A stretch of 64,000 bases of DNA from Amycolatopsis azurea DSM 43854 (GTDB lineage Bacteria > Actinomycetota > Actinomycetes > Mycobacteriales > Pseudonocardiaceae). The stretch lies in contig NZ_MUXN01000025.1 of NCBI RefSeq assembly GCF_001995215.1, positions 62,001 to 126,000 of the forward strand, written 5' to 3'. The notes beneath the pieces were generated by a model. It was given only the letters and a program-made list of their open reading frames with translations. It searched no databases and had not been told where the DNA came from. Positions 33,631-43,220 of the stretch are shown piece after piece (position 1 is the first letter of the stretch; the number at the start of each line of letters is the position of its first letter). Made by a program: the position numbers and the translations under genes.

Positions 33631-33700
33631 CGGTTCCTCTTCCGCAAAAGGGACGCACCCCCGGCCGCGAGCTCCGGGGGCGCGTCCATTGTGGCTGCCG

Positions 33701-36700
33701 CTAAGGCTTGGTGGACGGGATGTCGATCGCACTCACCGGCGTCTTCACCTCGCCGAAGATGAGCGCGGACTGGCTCTTCAGTTCATCGATCTCGGCACGG
33801 ATCTCGGCCCTCAACGCATCCCGCTCCTCTTCCGGGATCTTGTCGAAGTCGACCGCTTCGAGAGCACGCTTCCGTTCGTAACCCCAGTGTTCGACGTCAC
33901 CCTTGGCGTGGAAGCTCTCCGGGGTGTGGAACTGGACCTCGAACAGCTGCCCGTCCTTCGTCTTGTAGGTGACGTTGATACCAGGGTAGTTGCCCTTGCC
34001 CGCTGCCTTCCTCGCCCAGAAGTTCTTGACTTCGATCACATCGAAGATCTTGGCGAACTCCGCCAGCGCGTTCTGCACGCCGAGGGTGTAAGTGCCCTCC
34101 GGGAAGTTGATCGTGTACCGGACCAGGTCGTTCATCTTGCCCGCGACCTCGTCCGGAGATCGCTTCGGCGGCGTCGGCTCTCCGGGCTTCTCCGGCCTCG
34201 GGTTCATCTCGTCGAACAGCTTGCGCTTGAACGACGGATAGGGAAAGACTCCCTTGTCCTTCAGCTCGAACCCTTGCCCGACACGCTCCCCCGTCGGGAT
34301 CTTCTTCGCCACCTCCTCGACCTTGGGGGTGATCGCCGGTTCCCGCGCTTTGGCTTCGTCCATCTTTCGGTTGGCCCAGGTGTTCTCCGCCGGTGAAAGC
34401 CGGACCTTCAGCTGCCCGAGCGACCTGCCGTCGCTGGTGATTCCGAGGTCGATGTCGTGCTCGTAGGAATTGTCCGGATTGGTCCTCGGCTTGTCTTCGT
34501 CTTTCGCCGGTTCGCAATTCGCGGCCACCGCCGCCCTCGCTACGAGACAGCGTTTCGGCGGCTCGACCTTCAGCTTGGCACCGTCGAGTTTCGCCAGGCC
34601 GTTCTCGATCCGCAGCGTGCCGCCTTCAAGGCGGATGGTCGCCCCGTCGACGAGGTTCGGCGTGCCCTCAGGCCGGATCGTGAACGACTCCATCCGGTAC
34701 AGCCGCTCGTCGACGACCGCGATGGCACCGTCGAACTTGGCGTCGCCGTTGTCGAAACGCGCTTTCAGGTTGAGGAGCTCACCGACCGCGTTCGGCAGCT
34801 TGTCGCGGACGGACTCGTGCAGCTTGACCGCGTAGCGCTCCAAGCCGGCCACCATCTTCGACAGCGGGCCTGAGCCTCCGTCGAGCTTCTTGGACAACGT
34901 CCGGACGGTCTTCCACGCCGCGCCGCCGGTGCCGCCCGCGTAGATCGTGGCCGCGGCGGCGGTGGCATCGAACAGAAGCCCGCCGAACGCCTTGCCGGGG
35001 TTGGTCTGCCACTCGGGCAGGTTGATCCACATGTAGGGGTTCTCGATGACGTAGATGGCGTTGTCGAGGATCTGCTTGCACTTGGACCAGTTGCCTGTGT
35101 CCACGCCCGAGACGACGCAGCCGCCGACCTCCCACACGGTGACGAACGGACTGACCGCGGCCGCGGCGAACCCCTTGATCGCCTCCCAGGAGAACTCGAA
35201 GACCTTCTTCGACTTGTCCAGATACCGCTGGCAGGCGCCTTCATCGACACCGGAGGTGCACCAGAACCAGTCCTCGACATAGTTGCCCAAAGCCTCGAGC
35301 GCCGGGCCGAGCTGGTCCTTGATCTTGAGCAGTTGCTGCTGGCAAGGCGGGAGGGAAGTGGCCACCTTGCAGACGAAAGCGCCGGCCAGGCCTTCCAGCG
35401 TCAGCTTGTTCAGCTCCTGCCGCTTGCGTTCGGCCTCGGCTTTGGCCAAACTCACGGCCTCGTCGTACCGCTTGCGGACGTCGGTGACCTGCTTCAGGCG
35501 ATCGACGATCGAATTCTCGAAGGCGTCGAAACCCTTGGCGACTTCCAGTGCGGCGCTGCGGAGCCTTTCCGCCGCTCCCGCCGCTTGCCCCGCTGCCGCC
35601 GCTGCGGAGGTCGCCGCGTTGGCGGACCGGGTCGCCAGCGTCGCGTCCGACCGAGCGGAGTTCGCCCACTGCGCGGCCGTGGCCGCCGAACCTGACGCGG
35701 CGTCCGCGTGCTGTGCCGCCGTGTTCGCCGCATCGTTGGCGGTGAGTGCGTCCTGCGCGGCGGCGTTCGCCGCGTCGACGGCGCGAGCCGCCGCCTCGTA
35801 CGCCGGCTTGACGTCGGCGACGGCCTCGTCCGCCGCCTTCTGCGCGCGAATCGCGGCCGCCGCCGCCTCGGCCGCCTTCTCCCGCGCGAGGCGGGACTGC
35901 TCTTCGCTGATGAGCAGCGCTTCAGCAGCGCCTGCCAGCGCCCTTCGTGCGTCGGCGTTGATCCCGGCGAGCGGTTTGAGAATGCTCTCCGCCGCCCGCA
36001 CGGGGTCGATGACCAGTTCGGCCGAAGCGGCCGCTGCGGCTGCCGCCCGGTCCGCGATCATGGACTGGTACACGGACTGGTTGGCCTCACGCACCGCCGA
36101 CTCGGCCTCGCGCTGCACCATTTCGGCCGCCGCGTTGGAGGCGACGGCCGCGTTGGCGGCCTCCACCGCGAGACGGTTCGTCTCGTCGGCGGCGCGGCGG
36201 GCCGTCACCGCCTCCTGGTTCGCACGCAGCGCCGCCTGCTGCGCCTCGTTCGCCGCGTTAGTCGCCTTCTGAGCCTCTGCACGAGCGGTGGCCGCCGCGG
36301 CCCTGGCACGGCTCGCCCACGCTTCAGACTGAGCGGCCGCGGCCTTGGCCTGATTGGTCTCGCCCTCGATGCGCCGGTAGGCCTCCCACGCCTCGCCGCC
36401 GAGCCGCTCGGCCTCGTTCCGCGCGTCCACCAGTCGTACCTCGTACTGCTGGTAGAGCTGGACGTTCTGACCGTGGACGCTCTCGGCGACCTCGAGCTCT
36501 TGCCCGAGCTGTGCGGCCTTCTGGACCGTCGCGTCCATGTCGGACTTGTACTTGACCGCGTTGTTGTAGGCGGTGGTGGCGTCCTTGGACTTGGAGATCG
36601 CGTTCTTGGCCGCACCCTGCGCGTTCACCCGGGCGGTGCGGGCGTTCGCGGCGTGCTGCTTGGCCTGCACCGCCTTCTGGGCGGCGAGGTTCTTCTGCTG

Positions 36701-38038
36701 TTCGGCGCGATCGCGGGCCTCGACGGCGATGTCACGCTGGACCCTGGCCGCCGCGGCCAAGTCGACCGCCTGCTGCGCCTGGCGTTCGGCTTCCGCGCGG
36801 TACTTGTGGGCGTTGTTCGCGTGCTCCTGGGCGTTGCGATCCGCGTCGAGTGCCCGGCTGTCGGCGAGCGTCGCCTCGATCGCGTGCTGTGAGGTTTCCG
36901 CGGCGAGCGCGGTCGCCTCGACGGCGTGAGTGATGCCGATGGTGACCTTGGCCCAGTCCAGACCGTTGGTCAGACCCGTCTCGACGAGGCGGGCCGCGGC
37001 GTTGTGGACCTGGGTGCTGATGCCCCGGGCCTCCTCGGCGATGCGGCCACCGCGTGAGGCGTACTCCGTCGCCTCGGCGCGCAACGCGTCGATATCCTGG
37101 TTTCGCCCCTTGGCGCCGTTCGCGCGGCCGGGTTTGTCTTCCTGGAAGATCTTGTCGGCCTTGTGCGCCGCCTTCACGGCCATCTGCATCGCGAACAGGC
37201 CGTCTTCCATGACCTTGACCGCGTTGATGTTCGCGCGCGTGATCTCGGCCCGGGCGCTCGCGGCGGCTTCCGCGCGTCGTGCCAGGGCATTGAGCTCGGT
37301 GATCGCCTTGTTGCGATCTTCCAGCGCCTTCTCGATGACCTCTTGGAAGTCGTGGTCGCGCTGGTTCGCTTCGGCGTAACCGGTCAGGTAGAACTCTCGG
37401 ATGCGGGCGTAGTCGCCGGTGAGTAGGATCGCTTCGCCTTCGACCTGCACCTGCGGTCCGCCGTGCGCGACCATGTCCTGGACACGGCCGATGATGCGAT
37501 CCTGTTCCGCCTTCGAGTCTTCGGCGTCCTTCTGGTCCTGCTTCTCGGCGATTTCCTTGCCATAGGACACGAAGTCGGCGATCACCGTGTCGTCGCCGGA
37601 ATCGAGGGCGGCCTGCGCGCCGGCTCGCACGTGCGGGCCGCCGGTTCGCGCCCAGCCCTGCACCAGTTCCCGGTTCTTGGCCGCGGTGACGCGTTTGCGT
37701 TCCGCGGCTTTGGCCTTGGCCTCGGCCTCGCCGTAGTCGAGGAACCAGATGATCCTCGCCGGGTCGTTCGTGTCCAGCGCCGCCTGCGCGGCCTCCCGGA
37801 CTTCGATGTCGGGAGCGTGTTTGGCGATGTCCTCGACCAGCTCACGGTTGAACTGATCCTCGTCGTCGAGGACGGGCGGGTCTTCCGACACGGTGGCCGC
37901 GGGTGTGGGCGCCGTAGCGGGCCTAGCGGCCGCACCCGCGGGGACGAGGCCACCCAGCAAAGCCATGATCATCGTGAGGACCACGGCCACGACGGACCTG
38001 CGCCACATCGCGGCGGCGCTCGCTGATCTGTTGCTCAT
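33701..38038 (-). CDS. Giant secreted ALF-repeat protein with a C-terminal RelA/SpoT-like toxin domain
   Basis: A 1445-residue exported protein (ATG 38038; signal peptide about 1-37). Three ALF repeats follow (about 60-230; pattern GPxVRAxAxxAL, then FLxxGxxEAxxxD). A very long Ala/Glu/Arg-rich helical stalk, probably coiled coil, runs to about residue 900, then a Trp/Cys-containing linker with two hydrophobic stretches. Residues ~1250-1445 resemble a RelA/SpoT synthetase: basic FKRKL (1270s), Asp1304 and Arg1307 in NDLVRYT, Tyr1351 in NYPGIN, and Glu1367 in DGQLFEVQFHT. Spacing Asp-Tyr-Glu fits the alarmone-synthetase active site. The architecture is that of a polymorphic toxin. It is 4 bp downstream of another ALF gene. 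Confidence 0.7.
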   Translation of the reverse strand: MSNRSASAAAMWRRSVVAVVLTMIMALLGGLVPAGAAARPATAPTPAATVSEDPPVLDDEDQFNRELVEDIAKHAPDIEVREAAQAALDTNDPARIIWFLDYGEAEAKAKAAERKRVTAAKNRELVQGWARTGGPHVRAGAQAALDSGDDTVIADFVSYGKEIAEKQDQKDAEDSKAEQDRIIGRVQDMVAHGGPQVQVEGEAILLTGDYARIREFYLTGYAEANQRDHDFQEVIEKALEDRNKAITELNALARRAEAAASARAEITRANINAVKVMEDGLFAMQMAVKAAHKADKIFQEDKPGRANGAKGRNQDIDALRAEATEYASRGGRIAEEARGISTQVHNAAARLVETGLTNGLDWAKVTIGITHAVEATALAAETSQHAIEATLADSRALDADRNAQEHANNAHKYRAEAERQAQQAVDLAAAARVQRDIAVEARDRAEQQKNLAAQKAVQAKQHAANARTARVNAQGAAKNAISKSKDATTAYNNAVKYKSDMDATVQKAAQLGQELEVAESVHGQNVQLYQQYEVRLVDARNEAERLGGEAWEAYRRIEGETNQAKAAAAQSEAWASRARAAAATARAEAQKATNAANEAQQAALRANQEAVTARRAADETNRLAVEAANAAVASNAAAEMVQREAESAVREANQSVYQSMIADRAAAAAAASAELVIDPVRAAESILKPLAGINADARRALAGAAEALLISEEQSRLAREKAAEAAAAAIRAQKAADEAVADVKPAYEAAARAVDAANAAAQDALTANDAANTAAQHADAASGSAATAAQWANSARSDATLATRSANAATSAAAAAGQAAGAAERLRSAALEVAKGFDAFENSIVDRLKQVTDVRKRYDEAVSLAKAEAERKRQELNKLTLEGLAGAFVCKVATSLPPCQQQLLKIKDQLGPALEALGNYVEDWFWCTSGVDEGACQRYLDKSKKVFEFSWEAIKGFAAAAVSPFVTVWEVGGCVVSGVDTGNWSKCKQILDNAIYVIENPYMWINLPEWQTNPGKAFGGLLFDATAAAATIYAGGTGGAAWKTVRTLSKKLDGGSGPLSKMVAGLERYAVKLHESVRDKLPNAVGELLNLKARFDNGDAKFDGAIAVVDERLYRMESFTIRPEGTPNLVDGATIRLEGGTLRIENGLAKLDGAKLKVEPPKRCLVARAAVAANCEPAKDEDKPRTNPDNSYEHDIDLGITSDGRSLGQLKVRLSPAENTWANRKMDEAKAREPAITPKVEEVAKKIPTGERVGQGFELKDKGVFPYPSFKRKLFDEMNPRPEKPGEPTPPKRSPDEVAGKMNDLVRYTINFPEGTYTLGVQNALAEFAKIFDVIEVKNFWARKAAGKGNYPGINVTYKTKDGQLFEVQFHTPESFHAKGDVEHWGYERKRALEAVDFDKIPEEERDALRAEIRAEIDELKSQSALIFGEVKTPVSAIDIPSTKP

Positions 38039-38042
38039 GCGA

Positions 38043-39125
38043 CTACTGATCCCCTCTGTCTCGATCGGTGGCCGCGGCGGCGTTCGCTCGTGCTTGTTCG
38101 GCGATCGCCTGCCAGGCGCCTGCCTGCTGGACGGCCCACTCGGCCTCATCGGCCCACGACGTGTTGCCCTGCTCCGCGCGGGCGATGACCGTCGCCCAGT
38201 CCTGTTCCGTCGTCGCGGTGCGCGCGTGCGCGGCGACTTCGGCCCAGGCCGCGGCTTGAGTGGCTGCCTTGTCCCGTTCCGCCGCCCAGTCCACGGAGGA
38301 TTGGCTTGCCTGATCGTCGATCGAACGCCACGCGGCGATCGCGTCGGCACGTGCCTTCCGCGCGAGCTCACCGCTCGACTCGCGTTCCGCCTTCTCGGCG
38401 GCCAGTGCGGCCTCGGTCAGCATGCGGATCTTGCTCTGCCACAGAGCGTTCAGATCGGCCGCGTCACGACGGAACGCCTCGTCGTCCAGCTTCGCGGCAC
38501 TCGCCCAGTAGTACTTGAAGAACAGTCCGATCGCGACGTCGTCACCGACCGACAACGCGCGTTCTGCGGCCGCGCGTACCTGCGGGCCGGGATCGTGGGC
38601 GGCCAGCTCGGCCACGTAATCGCGGTCTGCGCGCGTCTGCGCGGCGATCTTCTCCTCGTACCGGTTGTCGTTGATCCGATCGAGTTCCTGCGCTTTCGTG
38701 AGACCACTCTGGACGTACTCGCCCTTTTCGCTGTCGGAGCCCCGCAGAACACGCGAAGAAGTAGCGCGAACCGCGCTACCTGAAATCGAAAACCGGTTGA
38801 CATCCTCGATGTATCGAGTATTCCGGGCGACCGTGTCTGCCGCTCGATTCTTCGCCTTCTGATACCCGGAATCCAGGAATTCCCTGATCGCTTCGGCTCT
38901 TCTGGAACTGAGTATCGCGTGCCAGGCCTCCGCCGTTACTTCGGGCCGGTAATCCCTGAGCGCGATTCGCCTGACGCGAGCAAGTTCTGCCTGTTCCTGC
39001 TGCTCAGCCGGGTCGACCGCGGCGACGATACCCTCGGCGGCAGCCGCGGATGAGCCGACCGAAACGATCCCTCCGGCCGCGACCACGACAGCTACTGCCG
39101 CACACAGGAGTGTATGACGAACCAA
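38043..39125 (-). CDS. Secreted ALF-repeat protein, first gene of the toxin operon
   Basis: A 360-residue exported protein. The start is probably TTG 39125 with AGGGGG 6 bp upstream; no ATG or GTG gives the signal peptide (VRHTLLCAAVAVVVAAGG, cleavage near AAAAEG). It carries about three ALF repeats (VTAEAWHAIL..FLDSGYQKAK; GPQVRAAAERALSVGDD) and a C-terminal Ala/Trp-rich helical region with QDWATVIARAEQG, without a toxin domain. It directly precedes the giant toxin gene (4-bp gap) and probably acts as its secreted partner or adaptor. Confidence 0.7.
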   Translation of the reverse strand: MVRHTLLCAAVAVVVAAGGIVSVGSSAAAAEGIVAAVDPAEQQEQAELARVRRIALRDYRPEVTAEAWHAILSSRRAEAIREFLDSGYQKAKNRAADTVARNTRYIEDVNRFSISGSAVRATSSRVLRGSDSEKGEYVQSGLTKAQELDRINDNRYEEKIAAQTRADRDYVAELAAHDPGPQVRAAAERALSVGDDVAIGLFFKYYWASAAKLDDEAFRRDAADLNALWQSKIRMLTEAALAAEKAERESSGELARKARADAIAAWRSIDDQASQSSVDWAAERDKAATQAAAWAEVAAHARTATTEQDWATVIARAEQGNTSWADEAEWAVQQAGAWQAIAEQARANAAAATDRDRGDQ

Positions 39126-39352
39126 TTTGTTCCCCCTAGAATGAATCCCCCGAACAAACAGGCTGACGGGCGAATGCCCGACTAATTCTTAGCACGGCCC
39201 GAGCGTGGACGACGAGTGATCTAGACCACTCGCGGTTGCCGCCTTCGCGCGACCATGCCAAAGTTCGGGAAACATCGACTAATAGCGCCGAAAAACTGGC
39301 TTCCGCCTACTCCATAAGGCGCATTTCGTTAGTCCCAGAGGGGGAGAATTCT
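39126..39352. promoter_or_regulatory. Divergent promoter region of the two ALF-repeat transcripts
   Basis: The 227-bp gap between the divergent TTG starts at 39125 and 39353. Both genes have a near-identical Shine-Dalgarno (AGGGGGA) placed 6 to 8 bp from a TTG. It is AT-richer than its surroundings; CGACGAGTGATCTAGACC near its middle is the only conspicuous motif. No clear dyad operator is seen. Confidence 0.5.
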
Positions 39353-41365
39353 TTGTCCAGATTCAGTCTGGTCGGTCGCGGCGTGCGCGGAATCGCCGCG
39401 CTGACCGTCGCTGTCACCTTGGTGGGCGGCCTCGCAGCCACACCGGCGCAAGCGGAGACGACCGGCACGACCCCGGCGGCGTCCACGCAGGCAGCGCCGG
39501 AGTCGACCACCGACGAGAAAGCTGCGGCCGCGCGCGAGCTCAACCTCCTCCTCACCCCGGAGATGGCGGTGATGAGCGACAAGAACTTCGTGATCACGTT
39601 GTGGCAGAAGGCCCGGGAGGGCAGCCAGGTCAAGGCCGCCGCGCTCAAGGCGTTCACCGACACGACCGATGAGCTCGCCTGCTACAACTTCATCAGGACC
39701 GGCATCTTCGAGGCTGTCCGTCGCGACCAGATCGAGTTGGAGAAAAAGGCGGAGCGCGACCGCCAGCGACTCGCCGCCGCGGCCGAGATCGGCTGGACGA
39801 ACGTTCCGCAGGCGCTGCTCGACGGCTCGCTGGAGAACTTCGTCTTCAAGCTGTGGGAGGTGGCCGAAGAGGGCAGTGACGTCAAGAAGGGTGCGGCGGC
39901 CGTCCTGAAGACGGGTTCCACGGACGACCAGCGCCAGGAGTTCGTGGTCGCCGGCATCTACACCGCGTCCGCCGCCGACAAGAAGCGCAAGATCGACGAA
40001 GCCGAGCAACGCGAACGTGAACGTCTCGAACGCGAGGCGAACCGTAAGGCCAAGGAACTCGCCTGGGCCGCCGCGACGAGAGCGACGGCCACCGAGGAGC
40101 TCAAGAATCTGCCTGATCACGAATTCATCTACGAGGTGATCAAGCGCGCCGTCGGCCCCAAGGTCAAGGCCGCAGCCCAGGCCGCCTACGACAGCCGCGA
40201 CGCGGCGGTGTGGAAGACGTTCATCTTCACCGGCGTCCACGAGGCACACAAGGCGGACATCGAGGAGCAGGAACGGCTCGACGCGATCGAGACCGAACGT
40301 CAGATCCGGGTGATCCTGGACAAGGCCGAACGCGATGGCTACCAGCCGAATCTGGTCGCCGCCGCCCGTGCCGCGCTCGCCGGCACCACCGCTCAGCGCA
40401 ACGAGTTCCTGCTCACCGGCCAGCACGCCGCGGCCAAACTCGACCTGATCAAACCCGCCGACAAACGGGTCATCGAGCTCCAGGGCATCCAGTCCGGCCG
40501 CTGCCTCGGGGTCGCGGGCCAGTGGGACACCCCGGGCGAGGGCGCGCTGGCCAACGGCGCGAGGACGGAACTGTGGGACTGCTTCCGCAGCCCGAAACAG
40601 GTCTGGGAGCTGCAGGCCACCGGCGGCGGATACCGCCTGCTGAATCTCGCGTCCAAGATGTGCCTGGACATCAGCGGCGACAACGTGATCCAGAACCCGT
40701 GCAACGAGCATCCGAACCAGCGTTGGGAGTTCCTGGAGAACGCCGACGGTACGTTCCAGCTGAAGAACGTCGGTTCCGGCCGGTTCGCCACCGCGGCCGA
40801 CTCGGGCACCGGCAACGCGACCTTGATCGTGCAGTACACCAACACCAACTCGATCGACCAGCGATGGCGCCTCATCGACCCGACCCACGTCTCCTGGACC
40901 GTCCAGATGACTCCCGGCACCATCCAGATCAAGGGCGTCAACTCGGGCCGCTGCATCCAGGTGGCGGGCTTGTGGGGTACACCGAACCAAGGTGCCAACG
41001 CGGATTTCGCCGGCACGGAACTCTGGGACTGCCAAGGCGGAGTCAAACAAATCTGGGAACTGGTCCCGCTCGGCGACAAGAAATACGGCCTGAAGAACAA
41101 GAACTCCGGCAAGTGCCTTGACGTCCGCCACTCCGAGGTCGCCAACGGCACGCCGCTGATCCAGTTCGGCTGTTACTACGGTGGCGCCCAGCAGTGGGTG
41201 TTCGTCCAGGGCGACAACAACACCCTCGGCCTCGCCAGCGCGCTGACCGGCAAATTCGCCGACGTCACCGGCTGGCAAACCGCCAACGGCTCGGGAATCT
41301 CACAGTACGACGGCACGAGCTCGATCAACCAGCGATGGACCATCATCCAGATGACCACCGCGTAG
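39353..41365 (+). CDS. Secreted ALF-repeat protein with two ricin-type lectin domains
   Basis: A 670-residue exported protein starting at TTG 39353 (GGGGGAG upstream; signal peptide 1-34, ends PAQA). At least four ALF repeats occupy about residues 85-365 (GSQVKAAALKAF..FIRTG; GPKVKAAAQAAY..FIFTG). Two ricin B-like trefoils follow, about 375-515 and 525-670, each opening with SGRC and containing W/QRW motifs (NQRWEFL, DQRWRLI, NQRWTII). It binds carbohydrate outside the cell. It is divergent from the toxin operon and shares its repeats, so it probably belongs to the same secreted complex, perhaps as a surface anchor or target binder. Confidence 0.75.
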   Translation: MSRFSLVGRGVRGIAALTVAVTLVGGLAATPAQAETTGTTPAASTQAAPESTTDEKAAAARELNLLLTPEMAVMSDKNFVITLWQKAREGSQVKAAALKAFTDTTDELACYNFIRTGIFEAVRRDQIELEKKAERDRQRLAAAAEIGWTNVPQALLDGSLENFVFKLWEVAEEGSDVKKGAAAVLKTGSTDDQRQEFVVAGIYTASAADKKRKIDEAEQRERERLEREANRKAKELAWAAATRATATEELKNLPDHEFIYEVIKRAVGPKVKAAAQAAYDSRDAAVWKTFIFTGVHEAHKADIEEQERLDAIETERQIRVILDKAERDGYQPNLVAAARAALAGTTAQRNEFLLTGQHAAAKLDLIKPADKRVIELQGIQSGRCLGVAGQWDTPGEGALANGARTELWDCFRSPKQVWELQATGGGYRLLNLASKMCLDISGDNVIQNPCNEHPNQRWEFLENADGTFQLKNVGSGRFATAADSGTGNATLIVQYTNTNSIDQRWRLIDPTHVSWTVQMTPGTIQIKGVNSGRCIQVAGLWGTPNQGANADFAGTELWDCQGGVKQIWELVPLGDKKYGLKNKNSGKCLDVRHSEVANGTPLIQFGCYYGGAQQWVFVQGDNNTLGLASALTGKFADVTGWQTANGSGISQYDGTSSINQRWTIIQMTTA

Positions 41366-41423
41366 CCGTATAGACCCTTCCCTGACCAAAGACCGCGCTA
41401 CCCGGCAAAGCAGCCCGGGTGCG

Positions 41424-41482
41424 CAATCCGTGAAGGCCTCCTTCCCTACCTTCAAGGTAGGGAAGGAGGCCTTCACGGATTG
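41424..41482. repeat. Perfect 29-bp-arm palindrome of the GTGAAGGCC family
   Basis: Arms 41424-41452 and 41454-41482 are exact complements around one base. The core ATCCGTGAAGGCCTCCTT matches the palindromes at 29526 and 2087. It lies 58 bp after the ricin/ALF stop and is a likely terminator; the gap 41366-41634 contains no gene. Confidence 0.75.
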
Positions 41483-41634
41483 GTGAGCGAGCCAGGCATA
41501 CGCCGCATTTGCCCTACCCACTCGGTAGTCACCTTGGTCGCTTGAGGTGATCTTCCCTCCGGCCCCCTGGGACACCGGCGATCCGGGCCTACCCTCAGGT
41601 GATCGTGTCACTTTCGAAAACCGGGGGGTTGTCG

Positions 41635-42150
41635 ATGCACGGGACCCAGATCCGCTTCCAAGCCGTTGTCTGGACATTCGGGGAGCGCGACTTCGCGGCG
41701 CTGCTGATGGACGGGCACTCGCCGCACGAACCCGACGCCTTGCCGCAGGCGGCGCGATCCCGCGGATTACCGCTGACCACGGACATCCGGCGCGTTCCGC
41801 TGGCGCCCGTTCCCGGCTGGCGGATCGAGGTGACCTCCGAGGAGACGAGTCGCGGCAGGCAGACGCGCCTTACCGTGCACTGGCCGCGCGTCAGCCCGTT
41901 GCTCAGCCACGCCGACGTCGACCTTCCTCAACGGTGGCAACAGCTCGCGGTCACCCAGCGGGTCGGGTTGCTGCTGATCGGAAGCGACCTCGTCGGCGAC
42001 CGGGACCTGCCCGAACGGGTGACGCGGCTCGCGGAGTCCGGATCGCTGGCCGCCGGAGTCGTCGCGTTCCGTTCCGGAAGCGCCTTTCAGCCACGAACAT
42101 ACGACCGGATCGTCGGGCATCGCCGAGCCCGCCGACCTGTCAACCGGTAA
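41635..42150 (+). CDS. Unrecognised 171-residue protein
   Basis: ATG 41635 is chosen because GGGGGG (41623-41628) lies 6 bp upstream; GTG 41599 and TTG 41629 are alternatives in the same frame. The protein is cytoplasmic, with TQIRFQAVVWTFGERDFAALLMDG at the start and a helical second half (LPQRWQQLAVTQRVGLLLIG). It ends with a basic tail RRARRPVNR. I recognise no family. It is 80 bp upstream of the secreted esterase-like gene, on the same strand. Confidence 0.6.
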   Translation: MHGTQIRFQAVVWTFGERDFAALLMDGHSPHEPDALPQAARSRGLPLTTDIRRVPLAPVPGWRIEVTSEETSRGRQTRLTVHWPRVSPLLSHADVDLPQRWQQLAVTQRVGLLLIGSDLVGDRDLPERVTRLAESGSLAAGVVAFRSGSAFQPRTYDRIVGHRRARRPVNR

Positions 42151-42230
42151 CCAGAATCGGCGTTTCATCGATTTTTCATCACCTCTCCCTACCGTTCGAC
42201 AAGAAAGATCAACAGTGTGGGGAGAGACCG

Positions 42231-42971
42231 ATGAGAAGACTCAAGGCGCGCCTGCTCGCGACCGCCGTCCTGTCCGTCGTCACCTTGGCCGGCGCGATCG
42301 CCGGTTCGGGCGCGGCGCAGGCGGCTCCCGCCCGGGCGGACGGCGCGTGCGGGCCGGTCATGTTCGTCGTCCCGGGCTATCGGGACGGCGGGGCCCAGAA
42401 ACTCCTGGACCCGGGGCTCGCGCCGGGCGGCGCCAACCCGGTGCGCATCCCGTATCCGAACGCCGAAGCGGACATCAACCTCTACACCGACGTCGACGCC
42501 GGCGTCGCCAACCTCAGGACCGCGCTCTACAACCTGTACGTCACCTACGGCTGCGACCTCGACACCAAGGTGTACATCGTCGGGTTCAGCCTCGGGGCGC
42601 TCGTCGCGGGCACGGTGCTGGAGACCGAGCCGCCCGGGCGGAACATCCAGGGCGTGCTGTTCGCCGACGGGCGGCGGCAGCCGGTCGAGTCGAACTGGCC
42701 GGGTGACCCGGGCGGGCTGATCGGGCACCTGCCGGTACCCGGACCCGGCGGCGCCGGATTCCGGCCGCTGGATTCGTTCCGATATCCGACGTTGAGTCTG
42801 TGCAACGGCCCGAATTCGGGTGGCGGCGCGGATTTGATCTGTTTCGGCGGCACCAATCTGGACAGCTACTTCACCTCGCATCCTTATTACAGTTTCGAGG
42901 TGGGCAACGAGCTGAACATTCACGGCGAAGGCCCGTACCCGAACAACCTGCGTAACCGCGTCATTCCGTAG
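42231..42971 (+). CDS. Secreted alpha/beta-hydrolase-fold esterase (cutinase / PE-PPE-like)
   Basis: A 246-residue exported protein starting at ATG 42231 (GGGGAGAG upstream), with signal peptide 1-31 (ends AQAAPA). The hydrolase core shows the nucleophile elbow YIVGFSLGALVAG (GxSxG) about residue 115, preceded by VMFVVPGYRDGG. Cys residues in CGP, YGCD, LCNG and LICFGG suggest disulfides. This is the cutinase/PE-PPE esterase branch of short secreted hydrolases; catalytic Asp and His cannot be fixed with certainty. A hairpin terminator follows. Confidence 0.7.
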   Translation: MRRLKARLLATAVLSVVTLAGAIAGSGAAQAAPARADGACGPVMFVVPGYRDGGAQKLLDPGLAPGGANPVRIPYPNAEADINLYTDVDAGVANLRTALYNLYVTYGCDLDTKVYIVGFSLGALVAGTVLETEPPGRNIQGVLFADGRRQPVESNWPGDPGGLIGHLPVPGPGGAGFRPLDSFRYPTLSLCNGPNSGGGADLICFGGTNLDSYFTSHPYYSFEVGNELNIHGEGPYPNNLRNRVIP

Positions 42972-42981
42972 CTCCACGGTC

Positions 42982-43011
42982 GCCGGTGCGTCGCCCAGGC
43001 GGCGCACCGGC
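42982..43011 (+). terminator. Hairpin terminator after the esterase gene
   Basis: A 14-bp stem with one G:U pair (GCCGGTGCG side at 42982, CGCACCGGC side ending 43011) and a 2-nt loop, 10 bp after the stop. No T-run. Confidence 0.6.
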
Positions 43012-43220
43012 TCCGGTCGGCCACGGAAAGCCGGACATAAAGGGCTTATCGGCAGCGCCGACCTGGGAGGTTGCTCCTCGGATCGAGACCTGCCCGTGGA
43101 GGCAGGACGACTGGGACGTTCGGGCAACCCTGCGCCGCGCGGGCCTCCAAGAGCAACCCGATCGCGGTTCTCGCGTCTTCCGGACAAAGCTTCAACAAAG
43201 GACGCGAGAGGGGCGCAGAA

